The position numbers and the translations under genes were made by a program. A stretch of DNA of 64,000 nt from Chrysoporthe austroafricana (lineage: Eukaryota; Ascomycota; Sordariomycetes; Diaporthales; Cryphonectriaceae), in NCBI GenBank assembly GCA_001051155.2, contig JYIP02000001.1, positions 3,286,001-3,350,000 of the forward strand. Reading direction: 5' to 3'. Positions 34,389-45,394 of this stretch are shown piece by piece. The notes under the pieces are model-generated. The model made no database searches and was not told the origin of the DNA. It saw only the letters and a list, made by a program, of their open reading frames with translations. Position 1 is the first letter of the stretch; each line of letters opens with the position of its first letter.

Positions 34389-35485
34389 AAGGAGGAGGAG
34401 GGGTGTTGGTTATTCCCTGCGTCACTGTACACGCGTGTTAGCCTTTCTGTGCCGGGGAGATGCAGAGGCTATGACGGATGTGAGAGCTGGAGAGGGGTTG
34501 CAAATATTCAGACTGTTGAGCTTGATAAAAGTTGGATCAACATGGGTTTGACTTTCAGTTGGCCGTTCTTAAGAAGTGTGTTCATCATATTGCAAGAAAG
34601 AGAGGAGGAGCAGATCAGGAGAGAGCAATGCCTACCTTGACGCCGGGATCCCGTAGGCGTGCCACCGGTGCCTCGACAGTCGCGCCCCCGAGGTGGAGGA
34701 TGTCGATGTTTGGTGTAGGAAGAAGGAAAAGACCAGACACGGCTGCGGCTCGAAAATTTTCGAGCTTTGGAGTTCAAGGCCAGCTTGGGTGGAGCCAGGG
34801 CTGCCAAACCCCAACCCTGATGACGACCTCTGGTCATTTTGGTGCGCACCTCGAGCTTTCTCCATCGGTTTCCTTTTTTCTTCTCTTTTTTTTCTTTTTT
34901 CTTTTTTTTTTCTTTTTTTCTACTTTAAAAACCTTCCAACAGCCCACATTGTTTGATGACCCTATCAAAATGTTGAAAACTAAATGAGAACCAACCTCCG
35001 GTCTGGCGTTATCTAGGAAACGAGCCTGTAACAGCGACCAAGGTTTGGGCCGCGACTCCGGCTCGTTGCATTCCATTGTGGTCGCGCCTGTCTGCCTGGA
35101 AGGCCTGCTTGGACGTACGCATGTATACATCCTTGAGAATTCTAGACATTCTTCGACCTGAATTGGCACAAGTGGCTGTCAAAAGAAAAAAGAAAAAAAA
35201 AAAAGGTCACTCTATCTAATGAGGCTCGATGAGAGACTCGTGGCTTTTTGGCTCGACAGCACTCGGCCAAGTTACTACTAACACTCTGTTCTGGTGAGCG
35301 TTGAAAATGACAACAGATACACCAGGGATCTATAATACTTGCTCTCTAGATATCCAAAATAGGCCTTACTCTTTGCCGACGTGTTGGACAAGGAGCATGT
35401 GTAGAAGTCAGGTCAATACTACTGAAGTGAGCTGTTTTGAGATTGGCTAAGGGTGTATATGATATGAGCATGATAGAAGGGATGT
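34389..35485. other. 1.1-kb spacer between convergent genes
   Basis: No gene is seen. A strong T/C-rich run (34865-34925) and an A-rich run near 35180-35205 mark the transition from the GC-rich left half to the lower-GC right half. Confidence 0.5.
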
Positions 35486-36625
35486 CTAGAGCCCAGTAGT
35501 AGTGATAATGGGCAGACTATCGCAGGAGCACAAATCCCGGGCCAGCCATCCGAGTAGTGTCCTCACATAAGATACCTTCCATTTGGGCCCATCGCCAAAA
35601 CAGGTAGATCTTAGCCACAGCTTATGAATGAAGCCCTCTAACACCTTTCTCGCGGCTAAAGCCGTGCTGTCATTTCGGACGGCAGCTTCAAGCCGTCCTA
35701 GCTCTCGACCTTGCAGCGTCTCTCTCACAACCTGTGCGACTCTGGTGGGACACAACCACTCCTCTGAGACCTGCTCTGACACTTTATACACTTGTTCGAC
35801 GCGTTTCCGTATTGAGATTGAGGAATCCTTTGCCGCTGCTGGGTTGTCTGCTCTGCAGTAGCCGACACGGCAGAACTCAAGCCGTGCCTCAGCAAGGGCG
35901 ATGATATAATTATGACTGCAGAAAGAAGAAACATATCTGAGCATAGCCACGAAAAAAGGGTGATGCTGAGCGATGACTACCGCTCTGCTTGGTTGCTGGC
36001 CGCCGAGCTGGTAGAGCAGTGTGAGGCTTGCTTCAGTGCAATACCAGTAGATCTGACCCGCTAGACTGTGCCTGTTAGGCCCTAGATAGGGCACAATGTC
36101 CAGAGGCGGATCCACTATGAGATCGGTGCTGGTGGGCGGGCCAAGAAGGCCACAGTCTAGACGGAAAGTCATACAGCTCGGAGGCTGCGGCCCAAGAGAG
36201 TGAGATACTGTGGGACTAAAGTCGACCGGCCAGGTCTGCGGAGCGCTCTGTTGCTCGGCCGGAGATGAGACGAAGGTCCATGGCGACACAGGGAAAAGGA
36301 TATCACTCGCATTAGTGATATTGGTGGGTTCCATGTCCCCGCCAGGGAGTTTGGACGCGAGACCCGCCACCTCAGCGGCTTTGTTAATCACGGAGCGGAG
36401 AGCCGGCCGATCGTGACTTCGAGCGACATCCACCACATCCTTGATGACTGCCTTAAGGCGTGAGTTTTCTTCTCGTAAATCACGTAGAGTCGCAGCCTGT
36501 CGAGTGCGGAACGCGCGCTGGGAAAACTTTGCACGTTCCCTCCGGCGCTATCCTCATTCGTTAGCTCCAGGCGCTGTGGCCGAGGACGGAATACATACTT
36601 GTAACTCGGCTGCTGCACTATCCAT
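35486..36625 (-). CDS. bZIP-type transcription factor, short
   Basis: Two exons on the minus strand, 36625-36599 (nine codons) and 36547-35486, 362 aa. The intron has a GTATGT donor, a GCTAAC branch and a GGATAG acceptor. Residues ~10-45 carry a basic region followed by a short leucine-containing helix (RRRERAKFSQRAFRTRQ, then TLRDLREENSRL). This fits the fungal bZIP pattern, with Ser-Gln-Arg-Ala-Phe-Arg in the DNA-contact segment. The remaining ~310 residues have no motif I recognise. They include a Cys/Trp-containing helical part near 150-210, and only the bZIP part supports a DNA-binding role. A five-codon out-of-frame upstream ORF overlaps the start. The gene is divergent from the SDR gene, 426 bp away, so it may regulate it (inference). 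Confidence 0.7.
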
Positions 36626-36635
36626 CCGCACTCAT
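36618..36635 (-). promoter_or_regulatory. Upstream ORF overlapping the bZIP start codon
   Basis: An ATG at 36635 opens a five-codon frame ending with TAG at 36618-36620, in a different frame from the bZIP ATG at 36625. Ribosomes starting there would pass the main start, so it could reduce translation of the factor, provided transcription starts upstream of 36635. Confidence 0.4.
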
Positions 36636-37051
36636 TACTTGATCTCTCGGCTTTAGGAGATGTTACGTGAAATCACTTGTTCGACCGCGTTGTTTTGACG
36701 GGTATAAGACCCGATCCGACTTCGAAGTGTGTCCGAGACGGACGAAGCGGTGACTGAGGCGGCCTAACTCTTCTCCGATCACGTATCATGACTCAGCGTG
36801 AGGCTCTTGGCCGTGGAGGAGCAAATCGTCGTTGGAAACTGGCACTCTAGTCTACCCGAGTTAGTTGTTTCTCGTGCTCTGAAATCATTCAGAAAACAAG
36901 AGCCGAATGGGAAGTATTTACTATAAAGAGCGATGTATGTCGAGTGATTTATCGTAACAGACTGCCAGCAACGTGTGCATCTCCGTCGTCAAGCCTCATT
37001 GATCAAATCCTCAACTGTCTGGCTACCTCCCCACCAGACAGCTCCACTACT
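36626..37051. promoter_or_regulatory. Shared promoter region between bZIP and SDR genes
   Basis: The 426 bp between two divergent start codons must hold both promoters and 5' leaders. No specific operator could be recognised with confidence. Confidence 0.45.
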
Positions 37052-38051
37052 ATGGCCAATAACGTCTTGAAGACTCCCTACCGGACTTACCACAATAAGT
37101 CGTATGCCGCTATCGATCCCACCCAGCCGTCGCTGTCTACCAAGTCAAAGTCGGCAGTCCTGACGGGAGCGGGATCTGGGATCGGCGCAAGCATCGCCGT
37201 TTCGCTTGCTAAGTCAGGCGTGTCGTATATAGCCCTAATTGGTCGCCGAGAGCATGCTCTTCAAAGGACCAAGTCGGCCATAGAGATGGTCTCAACTGGC
37301 TCCAAAGTCTTCATCTACGCCGTGGATATCACCAACCTGTCTGCGATAGATGCGGCGCTCGAGGCCTTTGCTCAAGAATGTGCAAGCGGCAAGATCGACA
37401 TTCTCGTTGCTAATGCAGGGTCATTAGGACCGTTAACCTCGGTAAGGGACGCGGACCCAGCGGCGTGGTGGAGTGGCTTCGAGATCAACGTCAAGGGCAA
37501 CTTCAACCTCATCCATGCATTCCTGCCTCGGGCGAACAGCGCTGCCGCGGTAATTTATATGTCGTCGGCTGTCGTCCACGGTCCGTATTTCCCGAACGAG
37601 TCCTGCTATTGCGCGTCCAAGGCCGGTGCAACCAAGCTGTTCGAATACGTGCATCACGAGCACCCGGATATGTTCGTGCTCTCCTTGCAGCCTGGCCTTG
37701 TGGCAGAGACGGGAATGTCTGCCGGCTTCGAACACATCGCGAATGGTATCCAGGTGGATATGGCTGCTTTGCCATGGGATGATGGTAAGTTCAAGTCATA
37801 GTATGGGAGGTTGACTTACTTCGTCACGTGCTGATCGACTGACTACCTCTGGCATAGCCGCCCTGCCTGGTGACTTCGTCGTCTGGGCTGTGAGCCCAGA
37901 AGCGCGCTTTCTCAACGGCCGCTTTGTGTGGGCCAATTGGGACGTTGATGAGCTTAAAGCTGACAAGGAGTCGATCATGGGAGACCCGCGCAAATTTACG
38001 TTGGGCTTAATTGAAGGCTTTGGCGTGGACGCCGGCGCCAACGGTGCGTAG
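37052..38051 (+). CDS. Short-chain dehydrogenase/reductase (classical SDR)
   Basis: Two exons, 37052-37784 and 37858-38051, 308 aa. The intron has a GTAAGT donor, a GACTGAC-type branch and a GGCATAG acceptor. NAD(P)-dependent oxidoreductase of the Rossmann-fold SDR family: TGAGSGIG near residues 38-45 (cofactor binding), then GRR after beta-2 (Arg suggests NADPH preference), VDITN near 92, NAG near 121, catalytic Ser in SSAVVHG near 171 and Y-C-A-S-K near 186-190. The length is a little above the usual 250-280 because of a ~35-residue N-terminal extension. The start at 37052 is the first ATG in frame. The substrate is not predictable. It is divergent from the bZIP gene. Confidence 0.9.
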
Positions 38052-38885
38052 GTACTTTCGCAGAGATCATTACAATCCAAAGTCCTGGCTGGTTTACCGC
38101 GCGCTGAAGCCAGGCCCCCTGCTGTGTCTATCTCCCTCGAAACCAGGCTCTGACGTCCGGCGCCGTCTAGAGCCGGTATCACGCCCATAGTGACAGCCTG
38201 GGCCACACCAAGGCCCAAAGGAATCGTTTGATGTAATTACACCTTCTATGTCTTGAACCATCCAATATGCAAGTCAAGAAACGGGATCCCAAAGGCTTTG
38301 TTCTCGGGATCCTCGGTCTCGGTCACCGCGAAGACGACCATCGATGCGCCAGATTCAGGGTAACATGTTGGCGAGAAATACACGCCAGGGACAGAGCCGT
38401 CAAACCTCTCTTCCTAGACTCCGCCGCTGCACCCGGCCCTGCCAGGATAACGACCATGCCTAGGAAGTTTCCATAACGTCACGAAATACTTTCCAGCCTG
38501 CGCCGCTGCCTCTGACCCTGCCGGATTAACGACCATGGCTGGAAGTATTTCGGACTGTCTGGGAGGAATCATGCCATCAGGAGTGCCAATGAGGCACTAT
38601 GCACCGACGCGCTGAGACTGCCCGCTGCCCCCGGCCCTGCCAGGTTAACGAGTATGTCCAGTCCGACGGATGCACTACGGCAATAGCAGAACCCCACGCA
38701 GCCACCGCCATACAGCTCGCTGCCCATCGTGAATTCAAGTTGCTTTCCCCTGCACCTGGCTCGAAGCGGCCCTTTGTATCTTATCGCCTGGTGTATCTCC
38801 TTTTTGCCGTAGACCTGGTATTGTGAAACTTGACTTGCCGCAATGATCCAGCTTATAGAAGACCTCATTACACCGACTTTGCCTA
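38052..38885. other. Spacer containing a dispersed 39-bp direct repeat
   Basis: No gene is supported between these convergent genes. The stretch contains three diverged copies of a GC-rich 39-bp unit (annotated separately). A 99-aa minus-strand frame at 38569-38868 covers only the third copy, has no recognisable domain and is not called. Confidence 0.45.
38422..38659. repeat. Three imperfect copies of a 39-bp direct repeat
   Basis: Copies lie at 38422-38460, 38501-38539 and 38621-38659. All share a core of the form CGCTGC.CC.G.CCCTGCC.G.WTAACGA...ATG. Copies 1 and 2 are also followed by similar GGAAGTWT-type sequence. Offsets are 79 and 120 bp. On the minus strand each copy can be read as a short Met/Leu-Val-(Val/Asn)...Ala-Gly segment, so the unit may derive from an old coding repeat. 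Confidence 0.65.
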
Positions 38886-41198
38886 TTACCCATTGAGAGG
38901 GTTACGGGCGAGCCGTGCTGCCTGACGCGATTTCCGGCTGGGCTGTGATATGGATAGCCGAGTCTGGTCAAGGTCGGCATGCTTGCTGTTTGCGCGAGCA
39001 GACGCTCGGGCTCTGCGTGGTGGGATTTTGGCCGCGCTGGGCTGACTCATAACTGTCTGCACTGGCTTTTGGCGGGCCGCAATCCGAGCACTGCGACGAA
39101 GTGGTTGAGAGGTTGTCGGAGACTGAGGTGTATTTCTTGCGCTCTTCTTTCGCCGTCCAACCGTTGCTGTCTCCGCCTTGTCGGGTGTTTGGACACGAGA
39201 ACGATGGAGTTCACGGCCATTCTTATACCGTTTGGAGAGTGGTTCATCCTTATTTGTGTCGTCGTGACTGCATTGATCCGGAGCATTCCGCTTCTGCCTC
39301 TTGGAATTTCGGTATCCTCCGATCTCGTCTTCGCTGCGTTCGGGGCCCCTCTTCCTCCCCCTCCGGCTATCCGAGTTGGTCTTAGATTGCGACTCAAGCT
39401 CGATCGAAGGACGAAGGCAATCTGCGGATTGTAGCGGACCATTGCCAGGAGCCCCGCTGGTCTCCAAGGCTACCTTGCCATCACCACTTTGTCGCCTTGC
39501 TGCAGGGACCTCGGACGTTTGCAGGCCTCTAGTTAATGCTGCTTGACGCTGAAAATCCGAGTCTCGGTTGTCGATTCTAGGCCGCTTCGAGAGCCGTTCT
39601 TCATCAATTGTGTCGTTGCGGTGACTGCGCTTAGACCCAGCCTTGCCGTCTGAGCGCAAGCTTCGGTCGTTCCGCCTCCGCTTTGTAGGCTTTCTGTCTG
39701 TTGTGACCTCGTCATCTTGATCACGTCCGAGTCGTCTCTTCGTACCACGTTCCGCGTTCGAGTTGCTTTCGACCGCTTTAGATTCGTTCAACTCGGCCTC
39801 GATCTGAGGTACTTGTTCCAGAATCCATTGCAGTCGAATGCTTTGACGTTTCGCATTCCTTTGAGCTGTTTTGTAATCCCGAGTTCCTGCGACAAAATTT
39901 CCAATGAGATCGCCTCGTCTCTTGAGCGCCTTCAGCGACTCTTCCGCCCTCGTCAGCCTGGAACGAGATTGTCTTATCATCTGGAGGCGCACTGGTTTGG
40001 TAAGACTCGAGCGTTGAGGTTCTGTTTGCGTCGATATCAGGACTGTCCCAGCAGCCAACCTGGCAGACTCTACCCTCTTTTCAGCCGCGTCCGTCTCACC
40101 CTCAAACCGAAATACAGCTTCATAACTGTGTAGATACTCATCGGTCTCTGAAGGCCTCAATACCCCCGAACCTACAAGCTTCTGCCAAGCCTTGTCGTAC
40201 AGTGGTTGCAGACGCTTGACGTCTCTGGAGTATCTGTCGTACCACGAATATTCATAATTGAGGTATTCCATCCAGGTCGTCAACTTGTCTTGTTGTTTTG
40301 GGTCTTCTTCGAGCCGAAATATTCGAGTGAACCCGTGCTGTGCCAAGCGTCGCTTCACTTCTTCGATATATTCAGAAAATCCGCCACGGCCATGATTCTC
40401 TCGTAGGTACCGTAGATCCTGTAAGCGGTCATCTTGCCTAGCATACCATGTAGGCTTCAAGCATGAGGAATTAGCCTCGAGTTTGCCTAACCCTTCAGTA
40501 TGCCTAGTCTGCACGTAGTGACGCCTCGTCTTCTCGACAAATGCAAGATATTCAGAGTCATCATCATATATCCCTCTGTTCTCTTGCTGCCATATGCGGA
40601 AATCATGCCACACGTCCAGCTGTCTCTGGAACACCTTCGGGTCAGGAGTACTTTCATCCGGAAGTTCCTGCCAAGGCTGCAGCATCTCACGATATTCCCC
40701 GGGATCCTGGAAAACCTGGTCAAGAAGGCTGATTGGGTATGCCGGCCGGCCGCCCTCATCGACAAGGTTATTGTGACATTCTATCTCATGCTCCTCTGCG
40801 ACACGGGTCGGAGGTGAGCGGGTTGGAGACTTCTCGTACGACGGTCGAGATGGAACTTGGGTCGACGTGTCTTTGTTGAAGATTTTGAATAATTGGTTGG
40901 TGACTTGGTCCAAATCGACTGCGCGGGACTGGAGCTCAGCACTCGCCTTCTGCGCTCCAATCCTGCTCGGCAGTTAGCGATGGAGGGCGAGATATTAAGA
41001 AGCCGTATATAATCACCTCAATCTCTCAGCGAGCCTGTCTCGCTTGTCCTTTGCCAGCTTTTCCCAGCCCTCAATAGGAAGATCAAAATCGTTATCAGGA
41101 CCGTGGTTTCGCTTCATGAACTGGACAAGATCCGCTTCACTTAAGGCCAAGACGTCGTCGACGGACAATTTCGGAATCGTAGGCTCAGACGATGGCAT
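38886..41198 (-). CDS. Unknown basic, probably nuclear protein
   Basis: Two exons on the minus strand, 41198-41017 and 40962-38886, 752 aa. The intron is 54 nt with GTGATT donor, CGCTAAC branch and GAGCAG acceptor, and the join is in frame. Not recognised as a known domain family. The N-terminus (~60 aa) has a short acidic/helical segment (LSVDDVLALSEADLVQFMKRNHG). Residues ~120-350 are rich in aromatic and charged residues (WHDFRIWQQENRGIY, WMEYLNYEYSWYDRYSRDVKRLQPLYDKAWQKLV) and look like a folded helical region shared with lineage-specific fungal proteins of unknown function. The second half is long, low complexity and rich in Arg/Lys/Ser, with many nuclear-signal-like clusters (RKPTKRRRN, SKRPRI, RRGRKRG, KRQKRN). 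A chromatin or DNA role is inference only. It is divergent from the FHA kinase. Confidence 0.7.
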
Positions 41199-41733
41199 TC
41201 TGGCATCGCGTAAAGGCAGGCGAAAAAGGCATGGGACTTGATGCTGGTGTTAGAGGTAATTTGTGGCGGGGTTGAACGGTTGTTGTTTCCAGCGATTTGG
41301 CGGCCTTACGCGCGTCAGGCAACAACTGAGGAGATTGGGGGCCCGGTGGGGTGATGCCCCAGCTGACTACACATAAAACGATCAATTACTGGGGTTTCAG
41401 GCCGAAAGAAAACCTCCCCGCCATGTACCTATAAGCCACCCTTGTCGTGCTTGACACCTGGCTAGAAGGTAATAAAAGCCCCTGATACCATAGTGGAACA
41501 GTGCTTCAGGAGCTGGCTGCCCCCCGATCACACAGGCGCTCGAACTGCTGAGCGGTGTTGATTGCCTAGCAAAGCATTGCGGGGTAGCAGCTTCAGGATG
41601 TGGTGTGCTTGTTGGTAGTGAGCCGACCTCCTGTTGAATACCTCTTCCGTCCATAATTGCCTTAGAAAATGAGCGAAACTCCTAACATATCGTCTCTGCT
41701 CTTCGCCTTGCTTTAACGGAGACACATTCCAGA
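41199..41733. promoter_or_regulatory. Shared promoter region between the basic protein and FHA kinase genes
   Basis: 535 bp between divergent start codons, with no gene inside. Small frames on both strands have no recognisable product. Confidence 0.4.
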
Positions 41734-43842
41734 ATGGCAGATGCAGACCTGATCGCATGCCTGTACCCTTTAGGGGGTTTTGCAGTCAATACGATTAGGG
41801 CGGAAACGAACCATTTGCGATATGTCGGGCCAGAGGAGAGATACAATCGTCGCCACCGGCAACCAACGCCAGAGCCAGAAGAGCGCAGTCACCGGGACTG
41901 CGAACATCTTGAATTGAGGTTCAGCCATGGCCCGCAAACTTCGCATGGCTTTGTGTTTGGGTCGGACGAGAATAGTGACATTGTCCTGTCTTCGATCCCT
42001 GGCATCAGCTCCCACCACTTCGCCCTGTCGTTCGACGAAAAGAACCGCCCCATCGTGAAGGATCTAGGCTCACTCTGTGGAACCGAGGTCACATACGATA
42101 AGCATGGAAAAGGGCGGCGACGCGATTTCCGCTGGATTGTCGGCGGATTCAAGATTCCTACAGACGGAATGCCAATCGTTATTACTCTCCTCGATAACCT
42201 CAGGTTCCAGGTCGTCGTCCCCCGCCGTGACATCAATTCACCGCTATACAGAGATAATATTGACTTGTTCAGACGGGGAAAGGTAGATACTGAAAATCTC
42301 TTTGGCCGACTCAACCTTCCTCCGGAAACCGAACGTCCTACTGGAACACATACACCCGGCGCAGGTGCGATCTACCTCCGCAAGAAGCTCGGCGAAGGGG
42401 GCTTCGGGGTCGTAACCTATTTCTGGAATGTCAGCACCGGGGAAGAATACGCCCTTAAGCAACCCTCCGAAAAAGCTATCAGAGATAAGGACGTCGATAT
42501 CCGGCTGTGGAGGAGGGAAGCTAGTATTATGAGACGAGTGATTCACGTTAGTTTACAAATTCCCCCATTTACATTTGGCAATCTAATAAGTTACAGGAAC
42601 ACATTGTCAAGCTTCTAGACGTGAAGTATGACCCATGGCCAAAGTTGTACCTTGTGCATGTTCCTGGTGGATCTCTCCGCGACCAAGAGGACATATCACT
42701 CGAGGAGTGCAAACAAATCCTTGGCCAGCTTCTCTCAGCACTGGTCTACCTCCACGGACGTGATCTGCCAATTGTGCATCGAGACATCAAATCGGAGAAT
42801 ATCCTTGTCGAGTATCGATACCCTGGCGGCATCCATGTCAAAATTTGGGGACTTCGGTCTATCAAGAGAAAGAAGAGAAAGCGGCCACTGGAAAACAATC
42901 TGTGGCACTTGGAAATATGCTGCACCGGAAATCTTGGAAAAGAAGAAGTATCTTAACTCTGGCAGGAGACAGAGGACAAAGTATACGGCTGCTGTTGATA
43001 TTTGGTCTCTTGGCGTGGTTGTGTTTAAGCTGCTCTGCGGTCTTCCACGATATAAAGAGGAGTACGAAGACGAAGGGACTTTTTGGTGCGAAAAGATCCT
43101 TGAGAAACTCCAAGAAAACCTGGAAAACAGACCCAACGAGGTAATTCAGTTCTTGTCGACGACCATGCTGATCCTGCAGCCGGAGTTGCGAGGTTCGGCT
43201 CAGGTGTGCTATGATAGAACGTTGCTTCTATCTGGTGCGACCGAAGACAACTGTCTCACCCCAACGCCGGCATCTTACACCGAAGATCAAGAAGTAACGG
43301 CCTGTCCTGTTGAGAACAACGGCCACGAAGATTCGCAGACGGTATTCCGAGATCTTAACTGGCCGGAAGGCGATCTGACCGACTCGGACGAGGTCCGAAG
43401 ATGTGCCAGATCAGACAACCCATCTCCTACTGCTAATGGGAATGGGAAGAGGACGGTGCGTGTATCGAAGTCGACTTTATCAGAGGTGAAACGCACCAAG
43501 CGTAGCAGACACAGTAGTCTCGCAGCTAAGCCACGCTCCCGAGGGCAGGAGGAGGAAATTGGCCCGGAGACGGAGCATCTTTACCACAACGTCAACCAGG
43601 ATCCGCTACCCCGGAATCTCTCGGGTTCTGAGCCATATCTTGTGGCAGGCGGACCTGGTTATGCAGAATACCTTATCAACACCATCCAAGGCCAGGCGGG
43701 TGGCGGACGGTCATGGGAAGCTGGGGGACGATCGGGGGAGAACGAAGGGCAGATCATCGAAGATGGTTACGACGATGAGCAGGAGGAAGTAGCGGCATTG
43801 CTGCTGGTAATGAAAAATGGCTTAGATCGTTACAAAGTTTAA
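41734..43842 (+). CDS. FHA-domain Ser/Thr protein kinase, frameshifted
   Basis: Exon 1 is 41734-42546 and exon 2 starts at 42597. The intron has a GTTAGT donor and a TTACAG acceptor. An FHA domain (phosphothreonine reader; FGSDENSDIVL, GISSHHFAL, DLGSLCGT) lies near residues 75-150. The kinase domain follows: glycine loop GEGGFGVV near 219, ALK lysine near 240 and VHRDIKSENIL near 335. At 42840-42843 a run of four A shifts the frame by +1, so the DFG motif, the GTWKYAAPE activation segment and the C-terminal ~290 residues lie in the next frame, open to TAA at 43840-43842. Read as it stands, the protein ends at 42956 without a DFG motif. The FHA-plus-kinase layout is that of CHK2/RAD53-type kinases, but the C-terminus is not. 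It could be a recent pseudogene or a sequence error. Confidence 0.75.
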
Positions 43843-45394
43843 GTAGAGCGATTCAGGATTACTGTGGTATTTAACCTGCTAGTTTATCTGACCAACACCT
43901 ATCATCCACAAGCATACACTTAACGGTTATGTAGATACTGGCTAACAGCAATTCATCTCAAACTCCATGTAAACAAAAGCCTCATGTAAAGCTTCTGTGT
44001 CAGGTTCTTTGGCCTGTGTACACTTGTATCGGTTACTGTGCTCCGATACCCAAAAGGCACGATGACATCCTACCCTTCAAACCGCATTTGAGGCAGCTGA
44101 TGATCAGACAGGAAAGGCTAGGTGAAGCATCAATGCTTTATACCCTTTTTGGGCATTTCCTATTCGGCATTTAGGCAGAGGTTGGGACATTATCGCGTAG
44201 CAGGGCGAGCATAAGGAAGAAATCAAATTTGAATCAGTAAAGACCATATCTATAACATGCATACAAGCAAAATAGTACAGTCAATCTTAATCTCCAAAAA
44301 ACCTCGAGTCTAAGCAGCCCGACCCCACTGAATGCTGCCATCACTCGACTGCCTCTTCTTCTTCAACTTCGTACAATATCGCAAGTGCAGCCCTCCCGCA
44401 CTCCCTTATCGTTGTGGAAAGCCATGCGTAAACTGAATGTGGATCTACTTCCATAAAAGCCCTTGGTTCTTCAGCTTGGTAAGAAGGTCGTTTTCTTCAA
44501 GCGTGGAAGCAGTTCTCACTAGTGCGCCTTGCTTCATAAAGGAACGCCTGTTGACTGGTGACTCATATTGTAAGTGTCGACTTGTACGGTTCTTGCATTT
44601 ATAATTCGTGTAGGCCCAAATGCACTGTAGCTGGAAAGTCACCAAGCTGTTTACCGAAGCATGCCTGAGAACTATACCCGAAGTCGTTGACGCGATGGCG
44701 CTACGCCATATGTGCCAGCCTCGAATTAGCGCATCACTCATCAGTTAACTGGTCTGCACGAATCATGCCAAAAAAAAAACAAGGGAATGTGGAAGACCAC
44801 CGATACATAGATCAAGCACTAGTCAAGCTATGGTTATGTTATATCTTTACGAGCGTCCCGACTGAAGCTGGTCGAGATCGAGACTTCCCGACATATACAG
44901 CTCCACAGATTACGAGCTACGAAAGAATCTGCACAGCATGATGCTGGATTGCTAGGCACAAAGGTACGATACTACGCACTTGGAAAGTAATGCATTTGCC
45001 GCTGTCAAAACCAACTTACCGTGGCGAGATTTGCATACGCATAGTAGTACCGAGGAATCGGTGTCATCTCGATCTAGCGTTGGATTACCCCGAATCAAGC
45101 CTAATTTGCCCCTTGCAGCTTTCACACCCTCTAAAATATGTGAGTCGGAGGCTTGAAAGGCAATATGGCTATTGGCGGTGAGTATATCGCTAATTCGATG
45201 ATGTTGTCATCACCGGAGAGGCAGTAGCGGGCCTAATGAGGGTTTGCCAAATTCAGAGGACGCTGTGATACATAAGATGGTAGGTCACCCATCCGACGTG
45301 CATTGCCACGGTCCTCATCAAGATCTAGATCCTGTAGTCTCCTTGAATTAAACTGGAGAACCACTGTCGTCGAAGACATCCAACTACGAAAACA
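43843..45394. other. 1.55-kb spacer
   Basis: No supported gene. A 98-aa ATG-started minus-strand frame at 44445-44741 has no recognisable motif and is left out. The final ~200 bases are the SOD promoter. Confidence 0.45.

Noticed and set aside
38569..38868. 99-codon minus-strand frame over the third copy of the 39-bp repeat
   Set aside because: Overlaps only one repeat copy, has no domain, and the other two copies are not in comparable frames.
42547..42596. Possibility that the kinase frameshift is due to a wrong intron boundary
   Set aside because: The GTTAGT...TTACAG intron keeps the frame into conserved kinase subdomains (EHIVKLLDV through HRDIKSEN). The shift occurs about 240 bases later, at a homopolymer, with no GT-AG pair of usable length around it.
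44445..44741. 98-codon ATG-started minus-strand frame
   Set aside because: No domain, no signal peptide and no supporting context; a real small gene cannot be excluded but is not supported.
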